Shown here: positions 1-13,700 of the stretch, one piece after another
How the letters are laid out: the number at the start of each line of letters is the position of its first letter
Position numbering within the stretch: position 1 is the first letter of the stretch
Assembly: GCF_963855985.1 (NCBI RefSeq)
Contig: NC_087095.1
Span: 9,186,001 to 9,250,000 of the forward strand
Source: Ostrinia nubilalis
Taxonomy: Eukaryota > Arthropoda > Insecta > Lepidoptera > Crambidae
Direction of reading: 5' to 3'
DNA length: 64,000 nucleotides
The notes under the pieces: generated by a model
Database searches by the model: none
What the model saw: the letters and a program-made list of their open reading frames with translations, nothing else
Told to the model about the DNA's origin: nothing
Program-made: the position numbers and the translations under genes

Positions 1-463
1 AGCCACTTTTGACTACTCATCACTCAAAAAGCACTGTGCATTAACACTTCAAATTAGGCTCATGTGTTGAGACTTGCAAGATAAACATTAGCTTCAAATT
101 TCATAAATATACCTCAAACTGTTATTTAGATATTGACGTTCAAAAATCGACATTTAGGACACTAAAATCTATCTATCACCTGTGAAATGTTAAAATTTAC
201 TGGTTTTTTATTTGTTCCTTTGTATTTACACAACTACCTATCTGGATGTTAAATTTGAACCTTCAAGGTCATCTGGAAGTGGTTAGAATTTGGTCTTATA
301 GGTCAGCCATGTAGATTTTTAGACGTCAATACCTAAAGAACCGTATGAGGTATATTTATGAAATTTGAAGCTGATGTTAATCTTGCAAGTCTCAACACAT
401 GAGCCAAATTTGAAGTGTTAATGCACAGTACTTTATGAGTGATGAGGAGTCAAAAGTGGCTCC
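1..463. mobile_element. Fold-back MITE with ~160-bp inverted arms
   Basis: Bases 1 to about 160 are repeated in reverse complement at about 305-463. The outer end AGCCACTTTTGACT at 1 is mirrored by AGTCAAAAGTGGCT at 450-463. The match continues inward through the words CTCATGTGTTGAGACTTGCA and TATTGACGT with scattered mismatches. The middle is about 150 bp of AT-rich sequence with no open frame. This is the structure of a non-autonomous inverted-repeat element. The left target duplication is cut off by the window edge, so the superfamily cannot be assigned. Confidence 0.75.
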
Positions 464-3400
464 AATTAGTTCGTCTAAATGTACGCACGATGCAGTCCCC
501 TCCCTGGAACTAGGCTTAACATGCTCCCGCATGTCTATAATGTTTGCTTAATGTTGATTTAGTCGATTTTCTCTTGATGGGAACATGTAAGACAAAATTA
601 AAATTTCCAATATTACAGACCTTCTAGAGCAGATGCCGCGAAAACTATACAAGATATAGAAAAACTTGACTGTCTCACCTATAACAAATTGAATAAGCTT
701 TTTTTGGTTCATAGTAGCCATGTCACTAGGACGCATAGTTTCCGAGGATTAAGCGAAAAACCGAAAAGTGGTACCTTTAAACCCCCCTCTACCCGCCGGC
801 TCAAGGGCTAAGGGCGGGGACTTTTGCTATGTTCACCTCCTAACTAGTCTAAACAAAGTCCCGAAGTCAAATTTGTGTTCCACGGATTTCTATCTATAAT
901 TTTTTATTGACTGGACTACGTGCGGATTAAATGAAACGCAAATCAATGACTTGGGTGGATCATAACTCACGGTCATGTCATGAACGTTAAACTTGAAACC
1001 CGGCAAACAAAGTGACCTCTATTGCCAATAACGGCAGACGACTGCAAATTAAAAGGAAAGAAACAAGTCGTTACATAAGAGCAGTCGGTCTTAAATGATT
1101 GCATCCGCTTGCCTCCATCATGGCAGTTTTGTGGCCCAATTGCATCTCATGCGTTCTTGAGAACCAGCTATTTTTAGATCAGAAACCAGTTTTGACTCTA
1201 TGCAAATATTTACCTTACTGATCTAGACTACTATAACAGACTATAGCAAACTCTACGAAGCTTTCAACTACACGGTACCCTATGAATCCCATAAGATGGA
1301 GTAAGTGGATCTTTGCACGCTCAGTCTTGATCACTGAACAGATTACTGAGTTTGTTGCGGCGATTATTCTAACTAGTTCAATGATTGTCTTTAGCTCTTT
1401 AGGAAATTAAAGGAGCCGCTCTACAATTACTTCATTTGCCGATTTATAACAACTTTATAGATTTTTTCATAAGTACTTTGAATTAATCTTTTGCGTGGAT
1501 TCCAATTGGATGCATGAAGAAATGAAAGGAAGGCATCCCACGAGAATGCGTCACCCAGCACGCAATTCCAGTTTATTTCTTTCTATGTCTGTCTTCAAAA
1601 TCCGCTCTTATCTACTCAAGGGGATTACCCCTCGCTTTTTACTGAGCATCTTGTGGTACTTTTCCGATAAGACTACTTTTAAGTCGTAAGTAACTCACAA
1701 CGATTCTGTTGATAATTTATTAAAACTGATAAAGGAAAAGAATGAAACAAAAAATCTTGTACCATGCATCATGATCATCTTACCCGCTTCCTCCGAGGTA
1801 ATTATTGTGGACAACGGGTCCCTTCGTCAATCAACGGACAGTTTAATTCCATTTGAGCTTCCTCTCAACGGCAATGATTTGAGCTTGGTGTTGGATTACA
1901 TGATGTGGGACATCCAATGATTGTTACTACCCATTTGTGACGTAGGTATGTCACTTATGTAGGTATGAAGCGGCCTAAATTGTTATATTTGTCAAGCATC
2001 ATCATAGTAATCAGTGTTATTTTTTAAGTGGTAGCTTTGTGAAACGCTAAATAAACTTCAAAATATTTTACATCACATAGAAGTTTAAATAAAAAGGGCG
2101 CTTTGTAAATATTTGCGTATTTCTTGCTCACTCATGCCTAACATATTTGGGTAAGCTTAAAATAGATTTTGTCCTAAACTAACCAACGGTATATTAACTC
2201 TTTCTTAAGTGTCCCAAAAGTACTTACACAAATAATATTACGGTCTTAAAGGAAAAACAGTTGTTATTAAAAACATGTGACGTTTTATTACAACATCAAA
2301 CAGCGCCGCATAACATGTGAATTCTTGTAATTGGAAGATAAATGTTTAATGAAAATTGTTGCGTGTGTTGTCATGAGGCAGATGGAATCCTGGTGCCGGC
2401 GCCGGTTGAACCAGATCTAAAGAATTTCAATAACTCCTGCTGTCGCCTGGGAACAGCAGACAGACCCGCTTCCCTAAAATACGGATTTAAGTGATAAGAA
2501 CCGAACTTGGAGCGACGACTCGCTGAATACTTTCGCGCATTGTCTAAATTCAACTCTCTGAAGACGGAAACCTTAGTATACCGACTCAATTTAACATCCA
2601 ATTATTTTAGAAGGATCACAATGATAACTATGCGAGCATTCAAAGCTTTTTGAACAATAAACTCTGTGTTCATTTATCGAGTACCTAGTACAATTACGCC
2701 ATTGACGCGAATCGCGCGTGATTATTCGCATTCACTGCACCAATATCGGCCACTGTCATACCTCGGATTCCAATCTAACACAGTATTGCTTTATTATAGG
2801 ACTGGCCTGCCTAATAATAATTCCAGGCTGCATTCATAGGTTTCAATGCGGGCTAGTTATTTATTGGTTCATACGTATGAACCTGAATAGGTACTATCAA
2901 AATTATCGATGCGTTATCTTCTGGATCTAATTTAAATTATTTATTAACATTGCAATGTACTCCGACAATTATTTACATGGATGTACATTTTATGCCCAAT
3001 TTATAGTAGCTATACTGAATCTGTTTTCAAATTAGTTGGTTCAGAATGATTATTTGTACCTAAGTTAAAATTAAATACAGCATAATTATAAGGTTCCGTC
3101 GTTTCCTTAATCACCGCAGCAAGATTATTGATGTCGTTATCAAAAGAAAGGGCAATAATGTTACTAACACCTTCGCGTCTATTCGCGCATATCCCTAAAA
3201 GCTTGCACCGTACTTTATCCCTTCTCATTATGTTGATTTAGCCCCCGTAATTGGAGTTCCACGTTTGGATTGGGAAGCGATGGTTCAATGTAGTCCTGGC
3301 GTTAAAGGCGCAATGAAAATGTTGCGGCTGACCTCCCACTCAATTCCCGAAGCGTTGTTTTATCGCCAAATGAATTCCCTTTTTGCTCGTAGTCTTTCAA

Positions 3401-6032
3401 CGTTTTAGGACTTGCTAAGTAATTCATTTAAACAATTCCCCCTGTTTCTAAAACAATTCCTTCATGTATAAACAATTGTTGTATAACCTAAAATTTGCGA
3501 TAATTACTAATATTGCTGATTGATTATTTTTGATGATGATGTGATTAAGCTTTAAGCTGTAAAATTAAAGGAAAATGTAATATGCAGCTTTTGAAATAGC
3601 ATGTCTAAGCAAACCAGTATTAAACTTGTATTCAGATCGTGTAAAATGCCGGCATTGAAGCTGCTGCCGTAACATGATGAAGCAAAGATCCGAGAATTGC
3701 AGATTATAAAGCCTTCAACAACCATTTTATAGTCCGATACTTAATATGGACGCTTTTGATAGTTCTTCTTATTTGCATTGTAAAAATGAGCTGCAACCAT
3801 TTCGCCGTAATTATTCTTTTCCAAGGATCGCAGACGTGATCCATTGTAAATGAGCTTGCTGAGAAGAAATATTTCTTTCGTGATTTGCATTTGATAGAGC
3901 GATAGCATGAACAAGTAATTCCGAGTATTTATTTCAATATTTTTCTTACTTAGGGATAAAGCTTGCTTATGGTACATTGATTGATTAAAATATATTATAG
4001 GTTATATCTTATATCATAAGGACACAAAATGTTTCTCATGTATTTAAACCCCAAAGCATTGTTTGTGCAAAACGGTTGTATGCCACGTACATGTACACAA
4101 CATGTATGTACGGTGGGATGCCATTGATATAATCAGGGAATATAATACCTATATCTCATAGAGCTACGAGTGACTCAGAGTTGATATCGTTGCGGGTTTC
4201 CTGCAACGGACCACACTATCTTAACGGAACGTCGAAAAAATTCAAATGCCTTATTATAATAGGTGTTTCATCACATCCTGTTCCCATTTCCTGCACTAGA
4301 GGTGAGGTATCAATTGTGGGAATTCAATAAGGCCTACATGCGGGCGCCGCGGCGCTGAGACGTGACGCGCGCATTCTTATTCCGATCCCGTCAGCTGCCA
4401 CCTGATAGTACGTGCATTATGTCCCAAATTGTGTAACGTATTCCACAGTATATTGCCAGTAGATCATCACTTGTTTCAAAGTTGTCAACGGTTGAATCAC
4501 TGGTAGTAATAAAATTGAGCCCTTCCTGGATTCGAGCTAGAGATTGATATTTCATATTTTATGTTCGTACGTATCGTTACGTATTATGTTTTAATATGGA
4601 GTTGGACTGATCATTTGTCATCAGGTAGATTCATCAAGATGTCAATCCAAAAAAAAAAAATACATTTTATACAATATTTTTATTCCAATGAAAATGTTGA
4701 GTATACCTTTAATAATGAGTGACAAAATTCTTGATCACATCCAGATTGCGCGAGTTAAGTTTTAAAATATATGACAATCTGTAACATCTGTTTAATTGTG
4801 ATAAATCTCCCATGGTGGAATATTGATGAAAAATGTAGGTATGTCGTATTTTAAATTACGGTCGGTTTTCAGATTGTTACTTCACCATGTTCCATTTTAT
4901 ATGCCGGGATCTGGTTAAATATGTATTATATGAACCTGTGAAGGGTAGTCTACAAACGGAGCCTTTATTAAATTTACGAATAAACATTTCATAGTTTTAT
5001 TGACTGTGCGTTAATTACTCTATAAATTTTAAGCCTCTGGCAAAGTTATGGTTATGGGTATCAGGTGTTCATTTTCAGTTCGCAACTTATCAAATATAAT
5101 TGCTTAATTTGAAGTTTTATCGCTTTTGTATCGATTTATTCTGCTCGAAGAAGACTTGTAACCAAGTTAGGTCAGTTTCAAAAATTGTAAGTACCTACCT
5201 ATCTAATTCTAATTCATGAATATAAGCACACCCCGACGAATATACCTGAAGGGCAATTAGTCGACGTCATACTTTGATACTCTATCTTTTTTATCAGAAA
5301 ACTAGAAAAGTACAATCCAAATGCAAATCAATAATTATTTTAACAAATTACTTTTAACTTTTTTTCAATTCTTCACTTTTCATATTTCAAGCACAGTAAG
5401 ATGTTCCCGAACTTTGAGATGCCTCGGGTCGTCTTTGTGAGTTTATTTACACGATTTTCTTCACTCTACCTATGAATAAATAAACGAGGGTTCTCCCAAG
5501 GTTTGTATTAAATATTGTAGACGTAATATTCACTTTTTATTATGTGTCGTCCTTTGGATGGCCTTTAGTTAGGTTTTTAATATAACGTGGGTCCCGGTTT
5601 GATGAAAGTTCGTACTTGAATGCAAATAATAGACTGAAGACGGCCCTTGACAGTGATGCGGGTGACACGCACTTTGGCGTCGACTATGAGCGACGATATT
5701 TGGCTATATGCATGCGATTGTGTTGTGTAAGCTTGTACAACTTAAGCTATAGTTAGGTTATTGTGCAGTACACGTGTCGTGTAAACGACGTCATTATTGA
5801 TGGATATGGATTGGAGCGTTCAATCAGATAGAGCTGTTGGGGATGGGACATTTCGTATTCGTAGTAATTTTATACTGTGACTGCCAATTTTCTATGGTTA
5901 GTACGTTTGTTATTGGAGGGCGAATTTAGTTTGAACTAGTAAGTAAGTATCTAGGTGTTATAAGTATTAATTGTACTCCGGCAAGTACCTACCTATAACT
6001 ACCTACCTAGATTTTAAACTTATTTTTGCTAA
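464..6032. other. Non-coding stretch, no gene recognised
   Basis: AT-rich DNA with only short chance frames (for example minus-strand frames at 2371-2601 and 3741-3977) that resemble no family I know and lack convincing splice context. It holds a short A-run near 4650, a small GC-rich patch at about 4340-4370 and several TACCTACCT words (5194, 5985). It could be intergenic DNA or a long intron of Fas1. Confidence 0.6.
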
Positions 6033-6150
6033 GGCTGGGTTGCACCATCTTACTTCAACTTTAACAAACGTCAAAGAACTGCCAAACTCCATACAAAAAA
6101 CACCGGATATGGTTATAGTCACGGTTAAAATAAGATGGTGCAACTCAGCC
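6033..6150. mobile_element. Harbinger-like MITE, copy 1 (TAA duplication)
   Basis: A 118-bp element starts GGCTGGGTTGCACCATCTTA and ends with its near-exact inverse TAAGATGGTGCAACTCAGCC. It is flanked on both sides by TAA (6030-6032 and 6151-6153). A 3-bp TWA duplication with short inverted ends is the hallmark of the PIF/Harbinger superfamily. It carries no transposase. Three further copies lie in the window at 7628, 33834 and 43204. Confidence 0.88.
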
Positions 6151-6153
6151 TAA

Positions 6154-7624
6154 GAGTTTTTCGTCTGTCAAATCAAAACAACCATCTTCGTCAAATCGTC
6201 CGATCATTATGGGAACCAATGTGGAACATTACCGATCCGAGCGTGCCTATACATTTCCTAATTTCATTTTATTGCCCACTCAATCGGCTCCTCCATCATC
6301 TTCGCCCCATTATTCACGTCTCGTGAGTTTATCTGTGCATTTTATACTCTGTAAACGTTATCTGAGAGGATGTCAGGTATTCGCGTAAACGACGAACGAA
6401 TGAATCCAATAATTCTCGGTTTCGGAGGCACATCTCCGTGCTCGTCACGTGTCTGCTGCAGCCGTGAGAGACGCTTTTATATTCCGCCAGCGCGACGAAT
6501 ATTGCTTACATTGTTATTGCCGAATATTTGTACGAGGGATTCTTGATGCGCTGAAATGGGAATGTTAAGCATTTATGCATCGCGCATGTGCTATTCTGGG
6601 TTGTGTTAACGGGAATAAATATTTATGATTGCGGAAAATTATATTGGATTATGGACTATTTGTGTTGTGATCCCATTCGTACATTTATGGCATTCATTGT
6701 TGCGTGAAGGAGTATTATGGGTTTGGCCTATTTTATTTATAAACATTATCTTGGTAATCTGTTGTCGTAGGTCTTTGATTGCTTGGATATTTCCGTACGA
6801 ATAGAGATTGTGTTAGGACAATGGGTAAGTAATCCGTAAATTTTACATTCAATGTCGACCATTAAAAATCTGATCAATAACATTTTGTATTAATACCTTA
6901 TCCTGTACCTATTTATTGAAACCTTTTACGTACTTCTAATTAGTTAAGAAGGTACCTTTCAAGCGTTGATAAGTATCAGTATGTACAAAGTGTTCTGAAA
7001 TGTACGACGAGGAGAAGACTTCAGATGTTGAACTTGTAAATTAAGTTTTAAATTTTAATGGTCGTTATACACTGAGTGAGTGAGTGGACCGTGAAATCTA
7101 TTTAGGGCTGCGGACAAAAGGGTTTGAATGTTTGTTTATGGACCACCCCTTAGTTATGGCGCCATTTGTTTATTATATTGTTGTTTGGACGTAGTATTTA
7201 ATGCGGAAAGTTTGGCTTAGTTTACTGATTCAGACGCAGCAGCCATAAAGATTTTTATGAGGATTGTATTTTAAAAATACGACGAGTACTGCAGCAGGAT
7301 AGGTGTATGTTTTACCTGTTGGAAGGCGCCATATTGAATACGTGAACAGATTTAGGAAGAACTACTTACTAAAACCATCTCTATAATTACTTTTTAATCG
7401 CCTGTAGCCATTGTTTTACAGAATTTAGTTGTAACAATGTTTGTTAGATTAGTTCCAACTTTATTAGACCGTAAACAGTTTCAGTACAATACGAGTGGGA
7501 ACGAAATGAATTACCTAACTCCAAGTAAATTTACCATTCTCATATTTACAAACTACCTACTTGCTTGCTGAGGTAAAATAAAAAGATGGTTAGGTAACTG
7601 TAGGAGGTTAGAATATTATTTAAT
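6154..7624. other. Non-coding stretch between two MITEs
   Basis: No gene, RNA gene or complete repeat is recognised. A short GTGA-rich tract lies near 7073-7085. A moderately GC-rich patch with several CpGs lies at about 6415-6500, without an open frame or splice signals. Confidence 0.55.
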
Positions 7625-7627
7625 TTA

Positions 7628-7739
7628 CGTTGAGTTGCACCACCTTATTTTAACCATAACAATAACCGGTGCTTTTTTAATTGAGTTTAACAGATTTTTG
7701 ACGTTTGTTAAAGTCAAAGTAAGATGGTGGAACTCAGCC
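7628..7739. mobile_element. Harbinger-like MITE, copy 2 (TTA duplication)
   Basis: A 112-bp relative of the 6033 element. The left end is slightly decayed (CGTTGAGTTGCACCACCTTA); the right end is TAAGATGGTGGAACTCAGCC. It is flanked by TTA at 7625-7627 and 7740-7742, again a TWA-type duplication. The interior shares the words TAACCATAAC and CGGTG with the other copies. Confidence 0.87.
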
Positions 7740-7742
7740 TTA

Positions 7743-10700
7743 CTCTTTATTGGATTTTATTTCAGTCAACTAGTGGAAAAATTATCGTGGCTCCACCAGC
7801 ATCAGAATTATTTAGTAAAAATAAGCGCGAGTCTACCCTATCTCTACCTACGCACGTGACGTATCAAACGACATGTATTCTGCTATCGTTTGTTGGAAAT
7901 TGTATCCGAGAAAGGGTTGGAAGGAAAGGTGAATCTTCTGTGACCCCGACATCACATAGGTACAAATCCCCGATTTATTTAGCCTTGTCTGTCACATTTG
8001 ATGCGTCATCGCATCGACCCTAGGAAGATGAAAGGTTTCACGTCATAGACTACGTCGTCCGCAATCGTCTCTAGAAAATACGATGATATAAAATAGTTGA
8101 TATCTTTTCGGATACCTCTCGGTGTTGGAAACAGAAGGGCGCGTCACATCGCCTAACGTGCTTTGAATGGGACATGAGCTTGAAAGCTCACGACGCAAGG
8201 CTTGCTCGGAAACAACACTCGTAGCAACTGTTTAATAATGAATACACATTGGAACCCACCTTTTATGGAGAGGCTTGGGAGTGACCAGTGACATAGTAAG
8301 AAACATCGTCATTTGTTTGTTGTAGTGACTGAGGAGATTGTGTACCAACGAGCTTTTGCCCGCAATTTCGTTTGCGTAGATTTCGATTAAAAGTGGCGTT
8401 TTTACTTTTTTTTATGCATAACAAGCCAGGTATTTGACCATAATCGCACCCGATGTTAAGTGGGATGCAGTCTAGGAAGGTACATATCTGCCATGTAAGT
8501 GCCTATTCACTCTCGCCTTGAAAAAAACTCTTTAAAATTTATTTTGCCTTTGTGCTATTCTGCAGGCTTACTCAATCGTGCCTATTTATACAAAAGTTGC
8601 ACCAAACCCATTGAGTAGTTTTCAACCACACAAACTTTCACAAATATTAGAGTTATACCTATACCCAGATGAGGTATTCCGTGTGATACGTGTAACGGAT
8701 TATGCGTCGTTGACCGTACAATACGGTGAACGTGACGTTTCCCGGATCGGGTATCCAGCTTTTGTCTGCCACCGCGTCACTTACCTTCACCCTACCTCTC
8801 TACCGCGGCATATTGCGGCATTCGTGCGCATTTTTTTCTCGATCGCCTTAATCGACTTTTTGGGGAGAAATACCTATGTAGAGACATTACTATTAAAGCT
8901 TAAAGCTATGGAATCTGTTTAGTGGTTGATGGTTTTTTGCAAAATGAAATGTCTAATATTCTGTCATTTTTACAGTAGGTAACCACTGATGGATACCTAG
9001 AGATAATATCAACAAATCGTCATGAATTGAAATTCTAGGTGATCTTAATTAAAAATCTTTACTTCAAATGTCTGAATATCTGTCTGCTTGAAATTAACTA
9101 ACTTTAAACGGGGCTTTAGTTCATTTTGGCCAGGAGATACGACGATGATAGCGAGGGATATAATTACACGAGTCCCTTGGTAGTCAAAAGCCTTTTCTCA
9201 AAGTCGATTACTTAATATTGTTCAATGGTATCGCGAAATATTGGCTAAGTAAATTGTCATTTATTTTAATTTGACCAAAGGATTGGCGTTAGTTTGCAAG
9301 GATATTTAAAGTTCGGAACAGAATGAATAATGGACCCTTTAATGGCAGAGGCGGGTAACTTGATCGACAATCAACGAGCGTTAAACTGTCGGCAAAGTCC
9401 AACTACCTTGTTCCACGTCCGACCTAATGATGCATCTTTAGTTCTCATTAGACAAGCCAAGACCGAGCTTGTTTCGAACATTGGCCATAAAACTTTTTAA
9501 TTAGCGGTTTTATAGTAGGTACCTACCTATTTTGTGACGGTCATTCAAACGATGACAATGATTTTTATTTGCTAAGAATAAACATAAATGTTAAAATATA
9601 TGATTATTTAAAAAAATCACAATTCTAGAATTAGTAGAGCGGGGTACCCGAATAGATAGCAACATACAATGAATGCTTTTCCAATTGGTTTTAATCTCTT
9701 TAAAGCACTTATCGGAGTCCAAAAAAATATAGCTACTACGGGCCTCGTAACATTGCAAATAAGACGGCACTCCCAGGAGTTTATGGGATGGAAAAAAATC
9801 TCGTCCCAGCTATCAATCTATGGGAAACTGTCCGTGCAGTTTTACGATTTACAAGTAAAAAAATCTGCTCGCGGTAAGTAAGGGCGAAGTGAACGAAATA
9901 TTGTCAAATGGAACAGAGAAATGGAGATAACGATGTTGCGATATGAGGTTGGTTGAAACTTGCGCTCATTTAGCGGCAAAGAGATGGCATTCATGTGTTC
10001 GAATTCCACAGTCGTTATCGACATTAGGGGCCGTCTCGGTACCAACTGATTTTAAAATGCGCGCACGTCCCATTAAATCCGTCATCGTCGTCAATTTACG
10101 GCCGTTCCCTTCCCCCCGCCAATAAAAGTTGATGAGCCGTGATCAGTATGCCAAAACTTCCACAATAGCCCAATAAGTTGGTATTATTGCTTGCAACGCT
10201 TCCTGCCATCCACGGGGGCTCTGAGTAGATAACGTTAACTGATAAATCAAATTTCGCGATTCGTTGCAGTTGTTAATAAGATTTATTATGAAATTAGTTG
10301 AAGTAGTTTGTATTTGTCATCGTCGCAATGCAAGTGCGAGTACCTATAGGTATCTCAAAATTTATCGGGCATGAATCATCTTCCATTATCTAGCATCTCC
10401 AAAGATCTTTTATCGTTTTTATGATTTATTTCGTAGAACGTATTTGAATACAGATTACTTCTATTGTAAGGAAGTGTTATTAAGGTGGTAATATTTATTA
10501 TTAAAATAAATATTCCAACCTTAATAACATAAGGTATAAGCAGTGGGGTACTAGATTAATATATTTTATATCATTTGCTATATTGGATGGAATTTTACTT
10601 TCTGAAATTACCTTTTTCGTGGAAACTAAAAAACATGAAATTTCATGTTAAAAGAAATAACAAAACGTTCAACTGAGAGAACGTTTTTAGCTTTTTTATA

Positions 10701-13700
10701 TAGCAATAGCAATATATTTAGTAGACTGACGCATTTACCTAGGCCTCTATACTTTGTTAGCAACGCTTCTCTGACTACATTACATTTTTGACTTTTAACT
10801 AGTTAGATCGTACCTAATTGCTATTCAACCAAAGATAAATCCGTCTTACCAAGTAAGAAGATATTATTCAAAATAAAATATCAATGCAAGGTAACCAAAA
10901 GGATGACAAAATTTTCCCAAGATATCCTTAGGTGGAAGAATATTTCTTTTTTAAAATTAATAATTAAAAGTTGTGTTTCGAAAAAGTGGTTGAATTTTCA
11001 GGGATATAAGGTTCATTTTTCAGCGAGCTTTACGTCTGAAGCTCCTTTTCTATCCGCTGTAAATAGCCGGGCCGATTAGAGTATTTGCAATTTAAATGAA
11101 ATGCCTTTAACTGGCTCGACTCGCGTAACCAACTTTCGTTTACTTATTCGATTATTTTATGAGTAAACTTGCTTCCGATGCTAGGTTTATAGCTTCCGAA
11201 AATAAGTTATCAAGTTTGTGAAGATACGTAGTTTTTAGTTTTTACGCTGTCGCGCGTTGTGTGCGACAATATAATTTTATTATGAAGTGTGTTGTGCCGT
11301 GGCTTGCGACATTTATTCGACACGCCAACAAATTAACTTGTTCCTTTTAATTTCAGCATTGCAAAGTTGCTTAACGTATTTTTTGTGAGTTGATAAAACA
11401 AACATGAGTAATTTTTGCAAACTTTTTGCCCTTATGCTGCAAGAGCTTTTTGATGTTTGGTTAGAGAACGGAATTTAGTGTAGCTTAGTACTTATATTAA
11501 ATTATAATTTCACTAATTTACTATAATGTTATTTAGCTGGACTTTTCTGTACCTTTGCAGTCTGTAGCTTTTTCTGTAACGTATTAGCTATAATAAAATG
11601 ATGAGACTAAATTTGAAGTAAATAGAGATATATATCAATTTTATATCTCTACATACATAATTTGTTAATTAACCTATTACACATTAAAAGCGATTTATGT
11701 TATTTTTGTATGTTTTAAAGTGTGGCATTATGATTGTTATCTCCGTTCCAAACGACAGAGATACGACTTTTATAGAGTTAGGAGCCCTAATTGCTTTATG
11801 AATGTAGTGTGTACTTGTAGCAGTAAATCAAACAGGACAGGACGAGCCATTGACGGGCGTAGTTCAAACTTAATTACGTACAGGTCACGCACAGTGCAAG
11901 CCAATAGGTTTTCAATTTGAGGTTAGTTTCACTTGTTGACCCAATCTTAACAACAAAGGTTATTATTGTATCCCTGCCTGTTGATTACTATTTTCAGTCT
12001 CTAATGAAGATACTCGTATCAAATCTCGTTTGTAGACAAGAGTTTCGTATTTCGCCCAATTAAAGTGGTACTGCTTCACTAGTCTAGTAATACATATTCC
12101 TAAATACAAGGAGTCGTACTAATCCTAGTCGGTCATTTATATTCAGGCCAGCGAAACACATCTATACAGTATGAGTTGTACTGAAGCTTTCAGGAATTCC
12201 AAACCAATTATATCATCGACATTCAGGAACAATATTATCATTAACAATTGTACAAGCCACACGTGTAATCAAGTGCAGTTAAACAGCATTATGCCAAATG
12301 ATTTCGTGCGCTTTTGGCTTTTGTGCTATGAAATTTAAACTTAAAATCAGTAACGGACCATTGAAGCATCAATGAGCTTCAGCGACCAATATTATACAGG
12401 GAATATTCTGTTAAATAATAATTAACATCCCAAACCATGTGGCTCTACGTATTGTAGCGCGCAGTTGGTGACTGGTATTGATGATGGCACGCTTCATGTT
12501 TTCGCAGTCTGTCTAAAATGATTTGTTTCATGTTATTTTGGGAGTACTAGAGAACTCTTTGATAAATAATTCTTCGAACAATATAAACCTGAACCTTTTC
12601 AAGATAAGAATATAATAAAATGACTGGTGCAATTCTAGACGATATTCGTAACAGGACTAACAGGTGTGTCTTCGGATCTCTACCAACACTTATGTTTAAA
12701 ATGGCCACGAAATATACAATACGCCAGACTATTCATTCCAAGATGACTCAGCACATAATCCCTTCTAAGCTTTCGGAAGTCGAGACCCAATGGATGAAAT
12801 GTGCGAAGGGAAATCGTATACGTATGTTTGAACTGAACTTGTTCTTTTCGAGTTGTGAACTCCGGCCCTTAAGACTTAGTAGGTATGACGCCGATTTAGG
12901 GAACATTGTTTGAGAGTTGCGATCAAAATTAATGAGGTTCCACGTGAACAAACTTGAGTGTTTTGAAAGAGAAAGTGTATTTTGGCGCGCAGAGCCCATC
13001 TTAGCCTATTTGTTACTGGACTTACTTTTTGCGGTTAGGCCTTCTCTCTCTCTCTAATAATATTCTTGGTAGCAAAATTTATTAATGTTTATTGTTTGTT
13101 TCAGGTAATTTCACCAAGATTGAAATTCGTTATTCTGGCACTCTTCGAAAACCGTTTATAAGTTGAACTGGTTAGTATTCTTCGCGACGTCCCATATTGT
13201 CTTGTCAACAAAAAACTGTACTGTAAGTAACTGCTACTGAAACGAGTTACAAAGCAATCTTTGTTCATAAAATACTTACCAGTTGTTTGCCCATAAATCA
13301 CCGCAGTCTCGCGCAACGGTTCCAGCCAGCTCTATTGGATGCCATTAAATAAATGCGCACTTCCAACGGGCACACAAATAACCACTAATACTAATCTTTC
13401 GGTAGTTAATCCGCTAACTTATTTGTCACAGTTTTTATGTTACATGTCATAATCTCGCATTTTTTGTGCGGTGTTTGGGGTATAAAATATTATGGTTGTT
13501 GTATAACATCCATTGTACGCAGGAGCACGCAGCTTCCGACTATACGCCACCCTATTGTGCCTGATGATTGAAAATGCGGGTCCCATAATCGGTGTTTTAT
13601 ATAGCACATTGTTAACTAAGTACCCATAAGATATATTTACGGTGCTGTAATCTGCACATGTTACAGAACTTAATAGTGTTACCGGTATGACTGTACCTAG

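Noticed and set aside
8578..8922. 114-codon + strand frame
   Set aside because: No recognisable motif, and its start overlaps words resembling a decayed dispersed repeat. Length alone is not enough in a 64-kb window.
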